Source: Enoplosus armatus
Taxonomy: Eukaryota > Chordata > Actinopteri > Centrarchiformes > Enoplosidae
DNA length: 64,000 nt
Direction of reading: 5' to 3'
Assembly (NCBI RefSeq): GCF_043641665.1
Contig: NC_092191.1
Span: 23,151,581-23,215,580, forward strand
Below, piece after piece: positions 25,888 through 36,480 of this stretch. Under the pieces are notes generated by a model. That model made no database searches. It worked only from the letters and a program-made list of their open reading frames with translations, and was not told the origin of the DNA. Positions within the stretch are counted from its first letter, which is position 1. Each line of letters begins with the position of its first letter. The position numbers and the translations under genes were made by a program.

Positions 25888-26989
25888 CCTCCTCACACAT
25901 GATCTCAGTGCAGAAGCACACATGATATTTACAACACATGTACAGCTTGCTGGTTAATGGTCAATGGCCAAGACATTCTTGTACCGCTTTCTAACCCTTT
26001 ATAAAAAAAGGTGGAGGCTTGATTAGTTGTTAACAAAGCATATACCTGCACTTTATAAAGTTAGAAGCCATTAAGGAGAACACGTTTGGGTTTGCGAAGT
26101 CTCAAAAAAAACGTTATAAAGTAAGAAGTTATTTGGTGCAACTGCAAAGTCGGCAGCACCAGCATTTCAAAAAGGATCAGCAGAACGCAAGAATAGTTCA
26201 TTCATATTTTTAAAATACTTACTGAGGATGTGTGAGCAGCTCGTTCCCCATGAAACCGTTACACACAACCGAAGTAACTAAACGTCTTCTTAGCGACTTA
26301 TAAGTCAACTTGTTATCCTTCTTTCCCCATCCGTCCGACACTATCCACCATCCGCTCAAAGTGACTTGAACTGAAGCTGCGAGTCCCATCGGAAGTTGCA
26401 GCACACAGCATCCCCTTATGAAACTGAACCCCCTCCTTTTTTTTTTTTTTTTTTTTTACATTATAATCCCATTAATGTATCTATTAATAATGATAATCTT
26501 TTTTTACCCCTCAAAAAAAAAAACAGTGCAGACAATCCCCTTGAAACCACAGAAACCTTTACCAATCCTTCCCATTCACCCCAAACCTCACTAAAACATA
26601 TTCAATACCTGAATGCTGATCAAGAATCCCTGAAAATATCAATTTGCACCCAAAATATGTAGGAACCCTGACATAAACCAAAATCACAAACGCCTTCAAT
26701 TGGTAATGAAAGTGTCTGTTGAACATTCCCAATGAATGTGTAAATTAAGGAGAAAGTGCCCCTTAAAATCTACTTAAGGTCTTAATTAGGGGGCTTTTGA
26801 AATTAAGGTGTTTTCAAATGAATGGCCACATGAAGGGTTTTCAGTGGAAAAATAAGAATTAATTAAGGGTATTTTGAGGGGTTGTACAGACCACTTGTGG
26901 AATGACACCGAAGGGCAACAAATATTGTAGTAGTCCCAGACGTCACATGTCATATTGTTATTTCTAAAAAGTTTAGATTTAGTTTTTAT

Positions 26990-27030
26990 AGTAAAAAAAA
27001 CAAACAAACAAACAAACAAAAAAAAAAAAA
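26990..27030 (-). promoter_or_regulatory. U-rich tract just downstream of the exon 1 donor
   Basis: In the transcript, GTGAGGTG is followed at once by a run of U, four UUUG repeats and another U run. U-rich sequence directly after a 5' splice site is the known binding context of TIA-1, which helps U1 snRNP recognise donors. The function here is inferred from position only. Confidence 0.35.
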
Positions 27031-27038
27031 CACCTCAC

Positions 27039-27335
27039 CTCCTCCAGGATCTGGTCCAGTCGGCCCAGGATAACGGGCTCCACCTGCTCCAGAGACAACA
27101 TCCACGCGGAGAGCTGCGCGTCCCGCTGCTGCTGCCGCTCCAGACTTAGTATTCTGGACTGCAACTCCGAGGTCCGCACAAAAACCACAATGCAAACTCC
27201 GAGGAAGAGAAGAGATACCGCAATGCACACCGCGACGCCAGACAGATCTCTCCAATTCCTCCACAGCGGGCGCTTTGAGGGCTGCTGCTGCTGCTGCTGC
27301 TTACCCGCGACTCCCCACTTCTGACCCTCTTCCAT
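27039..27335 (-). CDS. col13a1: MACIT transmembrane collagen alpha-1 chain, coding part of exon 1 (best match type XIII)
   Basis: First coding exon, read from an ATG at 27335-27333 to a GAG codon at 27041-27039, followed by a canonical donor GTGAGG. It encodes 99 residues and ends in phase 0. Residues 1-30 are a basic cytosolic tail with six glutamines (13-18). Residues 31-52 are one hydrophobic segment, with positive charges before it, as in type II membrane proteins. From residue 53 the sequence is a probable coiled coil: RTSELQSRILSLE then ILGRLDQILEE. These two blocks resemble the corresponding NC1 stretch of collagen XIII (RTAELQARVLRLE and ILGRVNQLLDE, recalled), where a coiled coil drives trimer assembly. 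The ATG has G at -3 and G at +4 and is the first in-frame ATG; an upstream extension to 27503 would need a GTG start and looks like 5' UTR. The mature protein should sit in the plasma membrane at cell-matrix and neuromuscular contacts. Collagens XXIII and XXV are the alternatives. Confidence 0.82.
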
Positions 27336-28110
27336 ATCTAGACGTCTAACTCGGGGGGTTTTATCCGCACGGAAATCCCTGTGTTCATCAGGTGGAGAGC
27401 GGCAGAGGAGGAATCCCGACGACCTGCGACTCTCTGCTGCTTTGCAGATAGATGTCCTCTCCAACCTGTCTCCAAACTGTCTCCAAAAGCGCCCTTGCCG
27501 CACTCAAATGGCCAACTGCGTAAAAGTTAGAGGACGGGGCATTCTGCGGAGTGTCATCAGTCAGCCGGTGGCGTTTCTGACTCTTCTTCCTCCTGCGTTC
27601 CGCTCCGTTTGTCCCATTCGCTGCTTCTCCTCCTCCTCTGAGCGATCTGACTCTCTGCGCAGCGGGTCAAGCCGTCGGTGCGCTGCCCCTGAAACCCGAG
27701 CCGGCCTCTCTCTCTCTCTCGGTCTCTCTCTGTCTCTCTCTCTCTCTCTCCTCTGAGCGGCTCTGGATGCCGCGGGGGCCCTTTGCTCGCGGTGCACGCT
27801 CCTCCTCTGCGAGGCTTTAGGTGAAATGCCGGGGCGGGATCCGCGGCGGCGTTGCTGGCCCCTTTGATCCGCGCAGCCTACTTGGTGAGGGATATTTTAA
27901 GGGTGCGCAAAGGCGAGGGCGCACGCAGTCACACGGTGGTACACTGACGGGCGGGAGGCGGGGGTGGGGGCTCCTGACAGTGCTGTGCAGCCTCGGACCA
28001 AAACAACGCGCACTTTGCTTTTCACTGTGCGGACCCGGCTCTGTTTGCAAGAGGATCTGCCGGATTCCGCGAACCTGTTGGGTGCTCTGTGCAGACGGGG
28101 TGGAACGCCA
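27040..28110 (-). promoter_or_regulatory. CpG-rich block over exon 1, probable promoter and 5' UTR
   Basis: GC content and CpG density rise sharply compared with both flanks, from inside exon 1 to about 28.1 kb. The block includes a CT/GA-rich stretch (about 27705-27750) and several G/C-box-like runs. An AT-rich TTAAAATAT motif on the minus strand near 27890-27902, about 560 bp before the ATG, is the only TATA-like candidate. The transcription start cannot be placed from sequence alone. CpG-island promoters are common at vertebrate 5' exons. Confidence 0.55.
27281..27300 (-). repeat. Coding CAG repeat (Q6)
   Basis: A CTG run on the plus strand reads as CAG codons in exon 1 and encodes glutamines 13-18 in the cytosolic tail, just before the basic SKRPLWRNWR stretch. 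Length variation here would stay in frame. Confidence 0.85.
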
Positions 28111-28317
28111 ACCTCGTGGCCACCGAAGACTAAAGCTGGTGTTGATGTCTTGTGCTTATCTAGATCTCACAGGCGTTATGTGGAAACAGCTCTGTCCCTT
28201 CAGGTTACCTGAAATTGGTATGAGTCACCTTTGCACATAAAATGAAAAGTAAAGTTTTTCTAATTTACTGTTTGAAAGCTTGACTTGGAGTGATTTTAGT
28301 GAAGATATATAATATAT

Positions 28318-28910
28318 ATTAAAATCGACAGTATCATGAATAAGAAGGTCGACCACAACAATCTCGTTGCATCATGGAATCCCTTCTGGATTGAACCCGA
28401 TTGGTCGTGGGGGGGGTTCGTATACCAAGAAGACAACGACCTCAAGTACACTGCAAAGCTGTGCAGAGACTACTTGACCAAGGAAAAGGGAATCTGGAGT
28501 ACTGGAACCGATGGACTGGCCAAGTCAAAGTCCAGACTTGAATCCTACTGGAGCAGATCTGGGATTTGTTGAGTTCAAAAAGTAGATCGCACAAAAGTTT
28601 CATCCAAAGCAAGTCTCTGGGAACAGCTAGAAACGGTTTGGAACTCAATAACAAAAGAGACGGTCGAAAAGTACATAAAAACAATGCCGGCAAGAATGCA
28701 AACTGTTATCAGGGCCAAAGGAGGTCGTACAGAATATTAAGATTTTTGGTTAATATATGTGAATAAGGGCTATTTAGTTGTTCCAGTTTGTTATTTGCCT
28801 GATAAATAACAATACAATTTTTAGTTTGAAACACGTTTTTGACAGATTTCTAAAATATTTGTGTTTTCTCGTTTTTATGACAGGTGGTCTAATACATTTG
28901 TTAAGCACTG
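28318..28910 (+). mobile_element. Tc1/mariner transposase remnant, 5'-truncated
   Basis: The frame from MNKKVDHN through GGFVYQEDNDLKYTAKLCRD to the stop at 28572, plus a following frame with SLWEQLETVWNSI and a KGGRTEY end, matches the C-terminal half of Tc1-like transposases (FVFQQDNDPKHTSKLC, SLWE.L...WN.I, KGGH). The second DDE aspartate sits in the QEDND word. The 5' half is missing and a frameshift and stops break the rest, so it is dead. The 3' terminal repeat CAGTGCTTAACAAATGTATT, read inward, ends at 28910 next to TA. It is about 1 kb upstream of exon 1. Confidence 0.88.
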
Positions 28911-30473
28911 TATATCTGTTCAAATCTGTTAAAACAGCAAAATGTTGTTGTTGTGTCCAGTGGTGGAAAGTAACTATGACTGCATTTACTCAAGCAGCCT
29001 ACTTAAGTAGAATTTTGAGTTACTTTTATTACTTTACTTGAGTATTTTCCATTTCCATGCTACTTCATACTCCGCTACACTAGCAAAATACCATATGTTA
29101 TACTCCACAGCTTGCAAAAACATATGGTAAATGTAGGAAATGCAATGCGTTCTTAAAGATTAAACCAGTGGTTCCCAACAACAGTGTCTAATTAAGGCTG
29201 CCTGGAACATTTCAAATGTGTGTGAGTTACACCAAAGTGTGATTTCACCTCTAAACTAACCCTGAAACGCAAAGGCTCCTGCATCTTTGCCGTCTTTACA
29301 TCGAGGACCCCAACGGAAAACCAGTTTAGGTAAGATATCCTGACTTTTATCTGACATTTAGACCACTCTAAATGAATAATGTGGAAAAATCTTTATACTT
29401 TAATCCTAGCTTACAGTTTTTTTTTTGTATTCAGGGTGAAGAAAAAAAAAAGTCCACTACATCTATAGCCTGATCGCTAACTGTCACTTTTGAAGTCCAT
29501 ATTCCACTGTTTGCTGGGTTTCAGTTTTAAAAACCCGCTTATCTCACCGCACCACAAATACGCATGATGTAATGTAGCCTTCATGCTGCCAACATGAACC
29601 TTTGATAAGCCTCTTCCATCCGGGGAGGCTAGATGAAGACCTGCCGGGTCAAGATTCACAACAGTTTCAGTTGGAGTCAGTGACCTTTCTCCCCCTCCAC
29701 AGCAAGCACATGCATGCAATGTTTTAATCCTATTTTTCTACAGAATTGAACAAAGAATAGCCGTCATTATTTGTCCGACCACAAACTAATTGCTTTCATG
29801 CTCTCTCGCCGCTGATATTGCCAGAATTCTGCTAACGCTCTATATTTCAACCAGTAAAATAAGTGGTCAAATTGATCAAGTTTCCATTTGCCAGAAATGT
29901 TCATGGATTTGTGGGATTCGTGCAACGTGAACGGCGCCAGTCATAGTGACCAAACCAGCACAGAATTAATATCAACTGTGCAGTTCCAGTCAGCTCCACG
30001 GAGATTTCGCTCTCATCAACCTCATTGCCAGCAGCAGGATAAAGCTCTGATAAAACCCACTGCACACTACCTGCCCGGCGTCAAACAGCAGACAGGCACA
30101 GTTAGCAACTAGCCGGCGAATACAGTGAAGCATTTAGCGGCTAAAGAGCCAGATTTATAAAATCACATAACTGTGTCTTGATTGACTGGCAAAGACAAAA
30201 ATGGCCATTAAGAAAACTGGCATTGTAAAATAAAAAAAGAGACGAGGACATTTTATAATAAAAATAAAAAATAGACTTCAATTCGTACTTAAGTACTCAC
30301 AAGTAGCGACACTACAAAAATAAGTAAAAGTCCTGCATTCAAATTTTACTTAAGTAAAAAGAAAAGAATTTTTCGCAACAAAAATTAACTTGAAGTAAAT
30401 AGTAAGTAAAGTAAGAGAGTAAAATTGCTCATTATCATTTTATATTAGATCATTATTGATGAATAAGTGATCA

Positions 30474-32088
30474 GTGACATCATACATCAGCAGATGTGTT
30501 GATCAGTACAATAAAATCATTCCCCAACCAGAAACCCTCAATGAACGGAGAGGTGAGGGCCCTGTCCAGAGCCCCCCCCCCCCCAAAAAAAGCTGCCTTT
30601 CAGTGAGGAGACAAGGAAACCTACTGCCCCAACAGAGCGAGCCTGAGAGATGGCATCAAGGAGGCCAAGCAGAGACATCACGAGAGACTGGAGAGAGAGC
30701 GCAACACCAACAACACCAAAAGGTATGCAACGGGTAATCCAGAATATCACAGGCTACAAATGCAGGAGCACCACACACCCCCACCCCCATCATGTGTGAG
30801 GCCACATTGCCAAATGAGCTTAACACTTTCTATGCTCGCTTTGATCTCCTCAACAAAAGAGTCAGCTGTCAAGTTACCCGCCTCCAGAGGACCGGCCACC
30901 GTCAGTATCCACAGCGGATGTGAGAAGAATCCTGCTGAGAGTGAATGTGAGCTATGCTGCTGGGCCTGATAACATCCCTGGCCGTGTCCTGAGAACATGT
31001 GCCTACCAGTTAGTCGATGTCATCACTGGCATTTCTAACATCTCACGGTCACAGGAGATTGTTCCCACCTGCTTCAAGACAGCCACCATCGTTCCTGTAC
31101 CGAATCAGGTCTGCAGTGACTAATCGGAACTAGAACTGTGGTGCTCAACTCTATTCTTGAAGTGCTTTGAAAAACTGGTCCTCCAGCACGTCAAAAACGC
31201 TGAGTGAGTTTCCTCCGCAGGATGGCTGGGCTCAGCCTTAGAGATAAAGATGAGGAGCTCAGACATCAGGAGGGAGCTCGAAGTAGAGCCGCTGCTCCTT
31301 CGAATCGAAAGGAGCCAGTTGAGGTGGTTCGGACATCGGATCAGGATGGCCTGGGAACGCCTTGGGATCCCCCAGGAGGAGCTGGAAAACGTTGCTGGGG
31401 AGAGGGACGTCTGGACTACCTTGCTAAGCCTGCTGCCACCGCGACCCGGCACCGGATAAGCAGAAAAAAATGGATGGATTCAGCATTCTGCATGAAACCG
31501 ATTGGCAAACTTAACCCTCTGGGCTTGAGTACCACGCTGCAACTGGATGTTGGACATCCTCACAAACAGACCCCAGACAATTTGGATTGGCGGTCACACC
31601 TCCTCCACTCTAGTGTCCAACACCAGTGCCCCACAGGGCTGCGTGCTCAGCACCCTCCTGTTCACGCTGTACACCCACGACTACAATCCCCGACATAGAG
31701 AGAACCATCATCATCATCGGCCGGATTACAAACAACAATGAGACTTCATATCATGATGTCTACATCAGTGGAGCTGAGGTGGAGCTGGTGAACAGTTTCA
31801 GGTCCCTGGGAATCAGAATCACAGAGAACCTGCTGTGGTCATCTCACATCTCCACCGTGGTTAAGAAAGCTCAGAAACGGCTGTACTTCTTCAAAAGGAA
31901 AGCAAAATTCCCGTGCCATCTTCTCTTCAACTTTTACAGGAGGAGCAATAGAAAGCATACTGACTGGAAGCATTACAAATTGGCATGGAAATGTCCACGG
32001 CCCAGGACAGGAGGCTCTGCAATGGGTGACTAAAACCACCCAGAACATCATTGGTACCCATCTCCCTAGCATCAGTGACGTGCAATAA
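30474..32088 (+). mobile_element. Degenerate L2/CR1-type LINE ORF2, interrupted
   Basis: Successive plus-strand pieces match the order of a fish LINE ORF2: FPNQKPSMNGEVRAL and LRDGIKEAKQRHHERLE (linker before reverse transcriptase), AAGPDNIPGRVLR then VVPTCFKTATIVPVP-like text, FLTNRPQ-like and SAPQGCVLSTLLFTLYTHDY (RT motifs), GRITNNNET, and finally FRSLGIRITENLLWSSHIS with VKKAQKRLYFFKRK. Many frameshifts, stops and a nested insertion at 31.2-31.5 kb show it is dead. No 5' endonuclease half is present. Confidence 0.85.
31204..31490 (+). mobile_element. RTE-type non-LTR retrotransposon 3'-end fragment nested in the LINE
   Basis: Reads RRELEVEPLLLRIERSQLRW, then FGHRIRM, then AWERLGIPQEELENVAGERD and LLPPRPGTG, followed by a stop and a GAAAAAAATGGATGGA tail. 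This is the well-known C-terminus and tail of a fish non-LTR element. A deletion joins the HRIRM part directly to AWERL. The host LINE resumes at about 31490. Confidence 0.78.
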
Positions 32089-33569
32089 TTTCCCTCAGGA
32101 ATGTAGCGGAGTAGAAGTATTAAGTAGCATAAAATGGATACTCAAGTAAAGTTCAACTACCTCAAATTGTACTTGAGTGCACTGAGTTACTTTTTACCAC
32201 TGGATTATCTTGTTGGCATCCCCAGTATACCGTATATACTTTAGCTGCCCTCTTATAGTCCAGAGAAGAGTCCTAAAATTCTACATATCACACATTTAAT
32301 AAGCGTCCCATTGCTGGTGCAAAACAGAAGATGTCACTGTTTCAGTGGATCCATCGCTGTAGGGAATTTACAGCTGTGGTCTGCAGCGCCTTGCGCACAT
32401 ACAGGTTTCACGCTTGTCCATTGACCATTAAAAAGAGAAATTATTATGTGCAGCCTTTCCGGTTTCATGTGTGGCTTCCCCGTGATGCCATGTTGATTAA
32501 TCTGTAAAGCTGAGGGGTACATTACCTTTAATAAATGCAGAGTTTTGCTGCTCTGGTGCAGCTCGGCTGCAGTGATTGAAAGGCCAGTCGAATGAAGATG
32601 GTCGACCTCGTGCAGTGGCTTGTCTAATTGCATTGGTGAAAGCACATGGGTGGTTTTCTTTATGGTGTCAGGCCACCACAGAAGGCTTTTTTAAAAATGC
32701 TAATAAAGATTTCTAAAGATGGTTTCTTTGCACTGTAATTGTAGTCAGACCAAGAGATGTCCCCTCGACTGTCAGCCACATCTTAGGACGCCAATGCGTC
32801 TGCAGAGGTTTATGACGACGGCTTGATGGGCCGGAATCACTACATAATGACTCCATGTGCTTGTAATCATGGTGTGGCCAGCTGGCTTTGTAATTCTCAG
32901 AGCTGAAAGACACACTTTGAAAAAAAAAGGTACATTTATTGCAATCATGGGATTCTTTTAAATTAAAAGTGATGAATCCTGCTTCTCATGCAAATCAGTA
33001 CAGTTGGATGCTTCAGTCTCATTCATTGCTCTTCATTGATCTTCTTCACTCTTGCTACATTTTACAACATTACTTCATTTGGTCTTTGAACTAAATGTTG
33101 CAACTGTAGTACAACACTGTATGCAAATATGTCGTACTTCTGATAGATTTAGATTTCATGATATGGCTTATTGGGCAGTAGCAGCTATGTATCGCTCTTA
33201 ACATACCTTTGTTGCTTGAAGCTGTTGCTTACCTTTGATGCCAAAGCACTGAAAAGATGCATTTTCCCCCCTTTGTTCTAGACTGATCTTTTATATTAAT
33301 ATTATATAGTCAGGAGTTTTATACGTGTATTGTTATTTTGTATTAATAGAGTAAATATCTTTTTCTATTGATTATGCGGTTTAGCATTCGTGTATGGATG
33401 GACTGTGTATGAACAGATTTTTGGACATAAACATGATTTACAAAGTACTCAGTCACAATGTCTGACTCCCCTCCCCCCCCAATAATAAAAGATAAAGATC
33501 AGGAAGATCTGGACAAGATGAGGAAGAATCTACAGCCATCCCAGCAACTCTATGAGGTTGTACTTAGGC

Positions 33570-33715
33570 ACAGTGGCGCTTTTAGCTAAATGCTAACATC
33601 ATCATGCGAACATGCTCACAATAAAAATGTCAACTGATGTTTAGCAGGTAATGTTTTCTATGGTTGCCATCTTAATTTAGCATGTTTGCATGCTGCGCAA
33701 TCTGAAGCATGAGTA
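33570..33715. repeat. Dispersed repeat, GCTAACAT family
   Basis: AAATGCTAACATCATCATGC, ACATGCTCACAATAAAAATG and GTTTAGCAGGTAATGTTTTC are typical words of a very common fish dispersed repeat. Related copies here: 37.83-38.0, 56.69-57.11 and about 61.68-61.75 kb. Confidence 0.6.
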
Positions 33716-34599
33716 CAGTGTATCTAGTGTTGGTGGACTACCTCTAACTAATAATCCAGAAACAGGTCTGTCACTTGTTTTCCCCCATACATTGAGAAAC
33801 AAAAGTCCAAGTGATGCGGCAATATCAGTCCAGTGTATTGACAGTACATACGTGCTACAACTCATACATCATGCTAGCACCAGGTCAATTCAGGAAAACA
33901 TGTGGAAAAGATGAGGTGTTCTGCAAAAAGCACTGTGGATTTCTCTTTGCAGTTTAGGTGGCATTGATGTTGATAGATGTTGCATGTTGTTTTCATTCAG
34001 CCTTATGAAAACACATTATCCATGGCAAGAGGGATTTTTGGGAAAGAATTGTGCGAGTTTTGGGCCAGTTCGGAGAAAATATTTGCCTCGTTTTGTGACA
34101 GCCAATGAATTACAATCTGAGCTGTGGGGCTTCACCAGTGGTGGAACTCAGTTCCTATAAATAGTAGTGAAGTAAAGCTGGATTTTAGGTTGCTGTAGTG
34201 TCACTGGCGGGAGGGTCCATGCTCCCAAAATGCCATCATCGTGCCATGCCAAAGGCTCCATGGCGCGTGGTCGTGCACCTCGGAATTTATTGTAACTAGG
34301 AAACGCACTTGGCACAATGTTTCAACATGGACGTCTGTGAAACCAGGCTGGCCGAGCGGGTACGTCATTTCAAGCACCTCTACGACCCTTCCATGAGAGA
34401 CCACAGGGACAGCCTCACGATTCTGAACTCACGGAGAGAGACTGACACCACATTTAATAGATAAAAAAAAACACATACATTGTTCCTCAGCAACAGCAAG
34501 CTTCAGTGCTAAGTGCAGCCATGTGTGTACACCCCTGGAGTTTCGAAGAATACTGCAACAGATTGCCCATTGAGCATAAACGCTAGCATACGAGGCTTA

Positions 34600-34775
34600 A
34601 CAATACCACAGTAAAGAATTACTCTGTTACAGGTAAAAGTATAAGCATCAAAATATACTTAAAGCACCAAAAGTATTCATTAGGCAGAATGGCCCATTTC
34701 AGAATAATATGTAATATTGGATTATAATTATTTATGCACTTTAATGTTGCAGCTGGTAAAAGTGGGGCTAGTTTT
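34600..34775. repeat. Fragment of the AAGTAC-rich hAT-like family
   Basis: AAGCATCAAAATATACTTAA, AAAAGTATTCATTAGGCAGA and ATGGCCCATTTCAGAATAAT are internal words of the same family as the 28.96-32.20 kb composite. No ends seen. Confidence 0.5.
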
Positions 34776-34789
34776 AAATTACTTCACAT

Positions 34790-34990
34790 ACAATTCAACT
34801 TTTATTTCTATAGCTCCAAATCACAACAGTTATCTCGTGGCACATGACAGGAAGACGCCGACAGAGACTGGACGTGTGATGGACGATTCCGTCACCCTCG
34901 GTGGATGGGTGAGGCCGTCTTACTAGACAAACAAACACAATTGCTGCAATCTGTCTTGAGCTTTTAGAAATAAAAAAGGGAAATGTCCCA
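34790..34990. repeat. Dispersed repeat related to 48.35-48.60 kb
   Basis: Starts ACAATTCAACTTTTATTTCT then ATAGCTCCAAATCACAACAG and TTATCTCGTGGCAC, matching the left part of the repeat inserted in the gypsy relic. Confidence 0.55.
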
Positions 34991-35749
34991 AGGTCAGGAG
35001 GACATTCACAGCCCTGGAGGCGAAATACCACCAATCACCTGAAGAGCCCCGTTCTGTTAAAGTGGACACATGTGTCCACAGCAGGCTCTGTGTCCATTAG
35101 AGAACATTGAGAAATGAGGGGGGGAGCTCAACAGATTGGACCACCATGAACACTGCACAAGTCGCACATGGTTGGATTTGGTGGCATCTTAGCAAGTGCA
35201 GATGTATTCGGCTTCAAGAAAAACAAAAAGCTATAATACCCTGAAGTTTCTTGATATTGCATCCACTTAACAAAACTTTCCAACTGGCAGGAGGTAGCAT
35301 AAAAGCAAGCATAAAACTGCCCCCCCCCCCTTTTGAAACTAATTAATTTTGATAAAAGTGCACGCTTCACTAACTCCCATTGCCCCCAGCCCCTGCCAGC
35401 CACAATCTCCTCTCAACACACACATCCATTCCCTGCTACCTTACAATAAATCTTGATGACTTCGCCTCACCTACGTCCATGTCCCGCACTTAACGACATC
35501 GTATCAAAATGATCTGGCCAACCATGGACCCAGCAGACCGATTACTTGAGGATGAACTGCATTAGGGGACTTACACCATCCTGTGCCTCCAAGGTTGTTG
35601 AAGAGGGCCCCTGGTAGTGAGTACAGAAGGACAGCTCTGACTACTGCATGCAGGGAAGTGTCCTCTAAGCCTTGGCTGAGGAATTTGTTACCTGGGTGGG
35701 GTAAGGACCTCCTCAACACCCTCAACCTTGTTCTGGCATTGAAATCGAA

Positions 35750-36480
35750 CATCAAGTAGTTTTTCCCACAGAATCCTTTTTTAATAACTTTTGTATTCCC
35801 ATTGCTGGACTATACACCATCAGGCAAAACTTCCTACACTAGATGTCTATCTGATAATGCTGTAGCTAAATTTATGGCATTTAATTCAATACAGTGTCTC
35901 AATATAAACAACAGGACTCGTCTACTAACTTTAGCCCCTCCAAAATTGGCCATCCTGTTGATAGTGCTGCAGGCTTACTGCAAATGACAGACTATTGCCC
36001 CTCTAATAAAGACGATAATAAAACAAAAAAGGAGGTTAGCTCCATGGTATAACCCCCAAACCCAAATGAAATGGCGTTAGACCAATTTGGAAGAATCACG
36101 TTTAGTCTAGCAAGATAATCTTAAAGCATATAGGAAGGCCCTCCATAATGCCAGAGTGGCCCATTACTCATTAATAGAGGAAACAAGAACAACCACAGGG
36201 TTCTTTTCAGCACTGTAGCCAGGCCGACAGAGTCACAGCTCTAATGAGCCCTCAGCAATACTGACTTCTTGAGCTTCTTTAAATGATAAAATTCTAAACT
36301 ATTAGAGACAAAATTGTTAACAAGCTATGTACCACAGTCCTTTAAAGTACATGTAGTTAGCCCACTCTTGATCCAGAGGTTTGTAGGACATGAAAGGACA
36401 TAAAAAAACCTGGATGACCTGCAACTTTCTGATGTTAAACTCAAGACAAAAACTGAAGTTATAGTACTAGACTGCCAGGA
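35750..36480 (+). mobile_element. LINE ORF2 relic (L2-like)
   Basis: Frames read LAPWYNPQTQ, YRKALHNARVAHYSLIEETR and TTTGFFSAL, matching the APWYT.ETR...YRKAL..AR..YFS.LIEENKNNPRFLF block between the endonuclease and reverse transcriptase of fish L2-type LINEs. Near 36.40-36.46 kb TWMTCNFLMLNS matches a later RT word, implying a large internal deletion. Multiple stops and frameshifts. Confidence 0.65.

Larger units (their letters stand above)
18963..27038 (-). other. Intron 1 of the collagen gene
   Basis: Sequence between the two supported exons, about 8.1 kb. It holds no recognisable coding exon. Contents seen: a U-rich tract next to the 5' splice site, a dense microsatellite cluster at 23.7-25.9 kb, a CpG-rich patch at 25.02-25.13 kb, a candidate DNA-transposon relic at 22.25-22.72 kb, a reverse-oriented SINE-like copy near 19.7 kb, and otherwise AT-rich unique-looking DNA. 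Confidence 0.78.
28958..32202. mobile_element. hAT-like DNA element carrying nested insertions
   Basis: Left end CAGTGGTGGAAAGTAACTAT and right end, read inward, CAGTGGTAAAAAGTAACTCA form terminal inverted repeats, followed on both sides by ACTCAAG/TACTTAAGTA-type words. This AAGTACTTAAGT-rich family is common in fish and usually classed with hAT. Internal parts of it are seen at 28.96-29.1, 30.27-30.43 and 32.09-32.20 kb. The middle is displaced by a LINE. No matching 8-bp target duplication was found, so ends or flanks may have decayed. Confidence 0.6.

Noticed and set aside
27336..27503. N-terminal extension of exon 1 (56 more codons, open on the minus strand)
   Set aside because: It would start at GTG, has no in-frame ATG, is Arg-rich CpG-island sequence, and makes the cytosolic tail unlike other MACIT collagens. 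Treated as 5' UTR.
27821..28240. 139-codon plus-strand frame upstream of exon 1
   Set aside because: Lies in the CpG-rich block where stops are rare by composition; no recognisable domain.
31204..31698. 164-codon plus-strand frame
   Set aside because: Runs across the junction of an RTE-type fragment and the host LINE in a frame different from the element's own coding frame.
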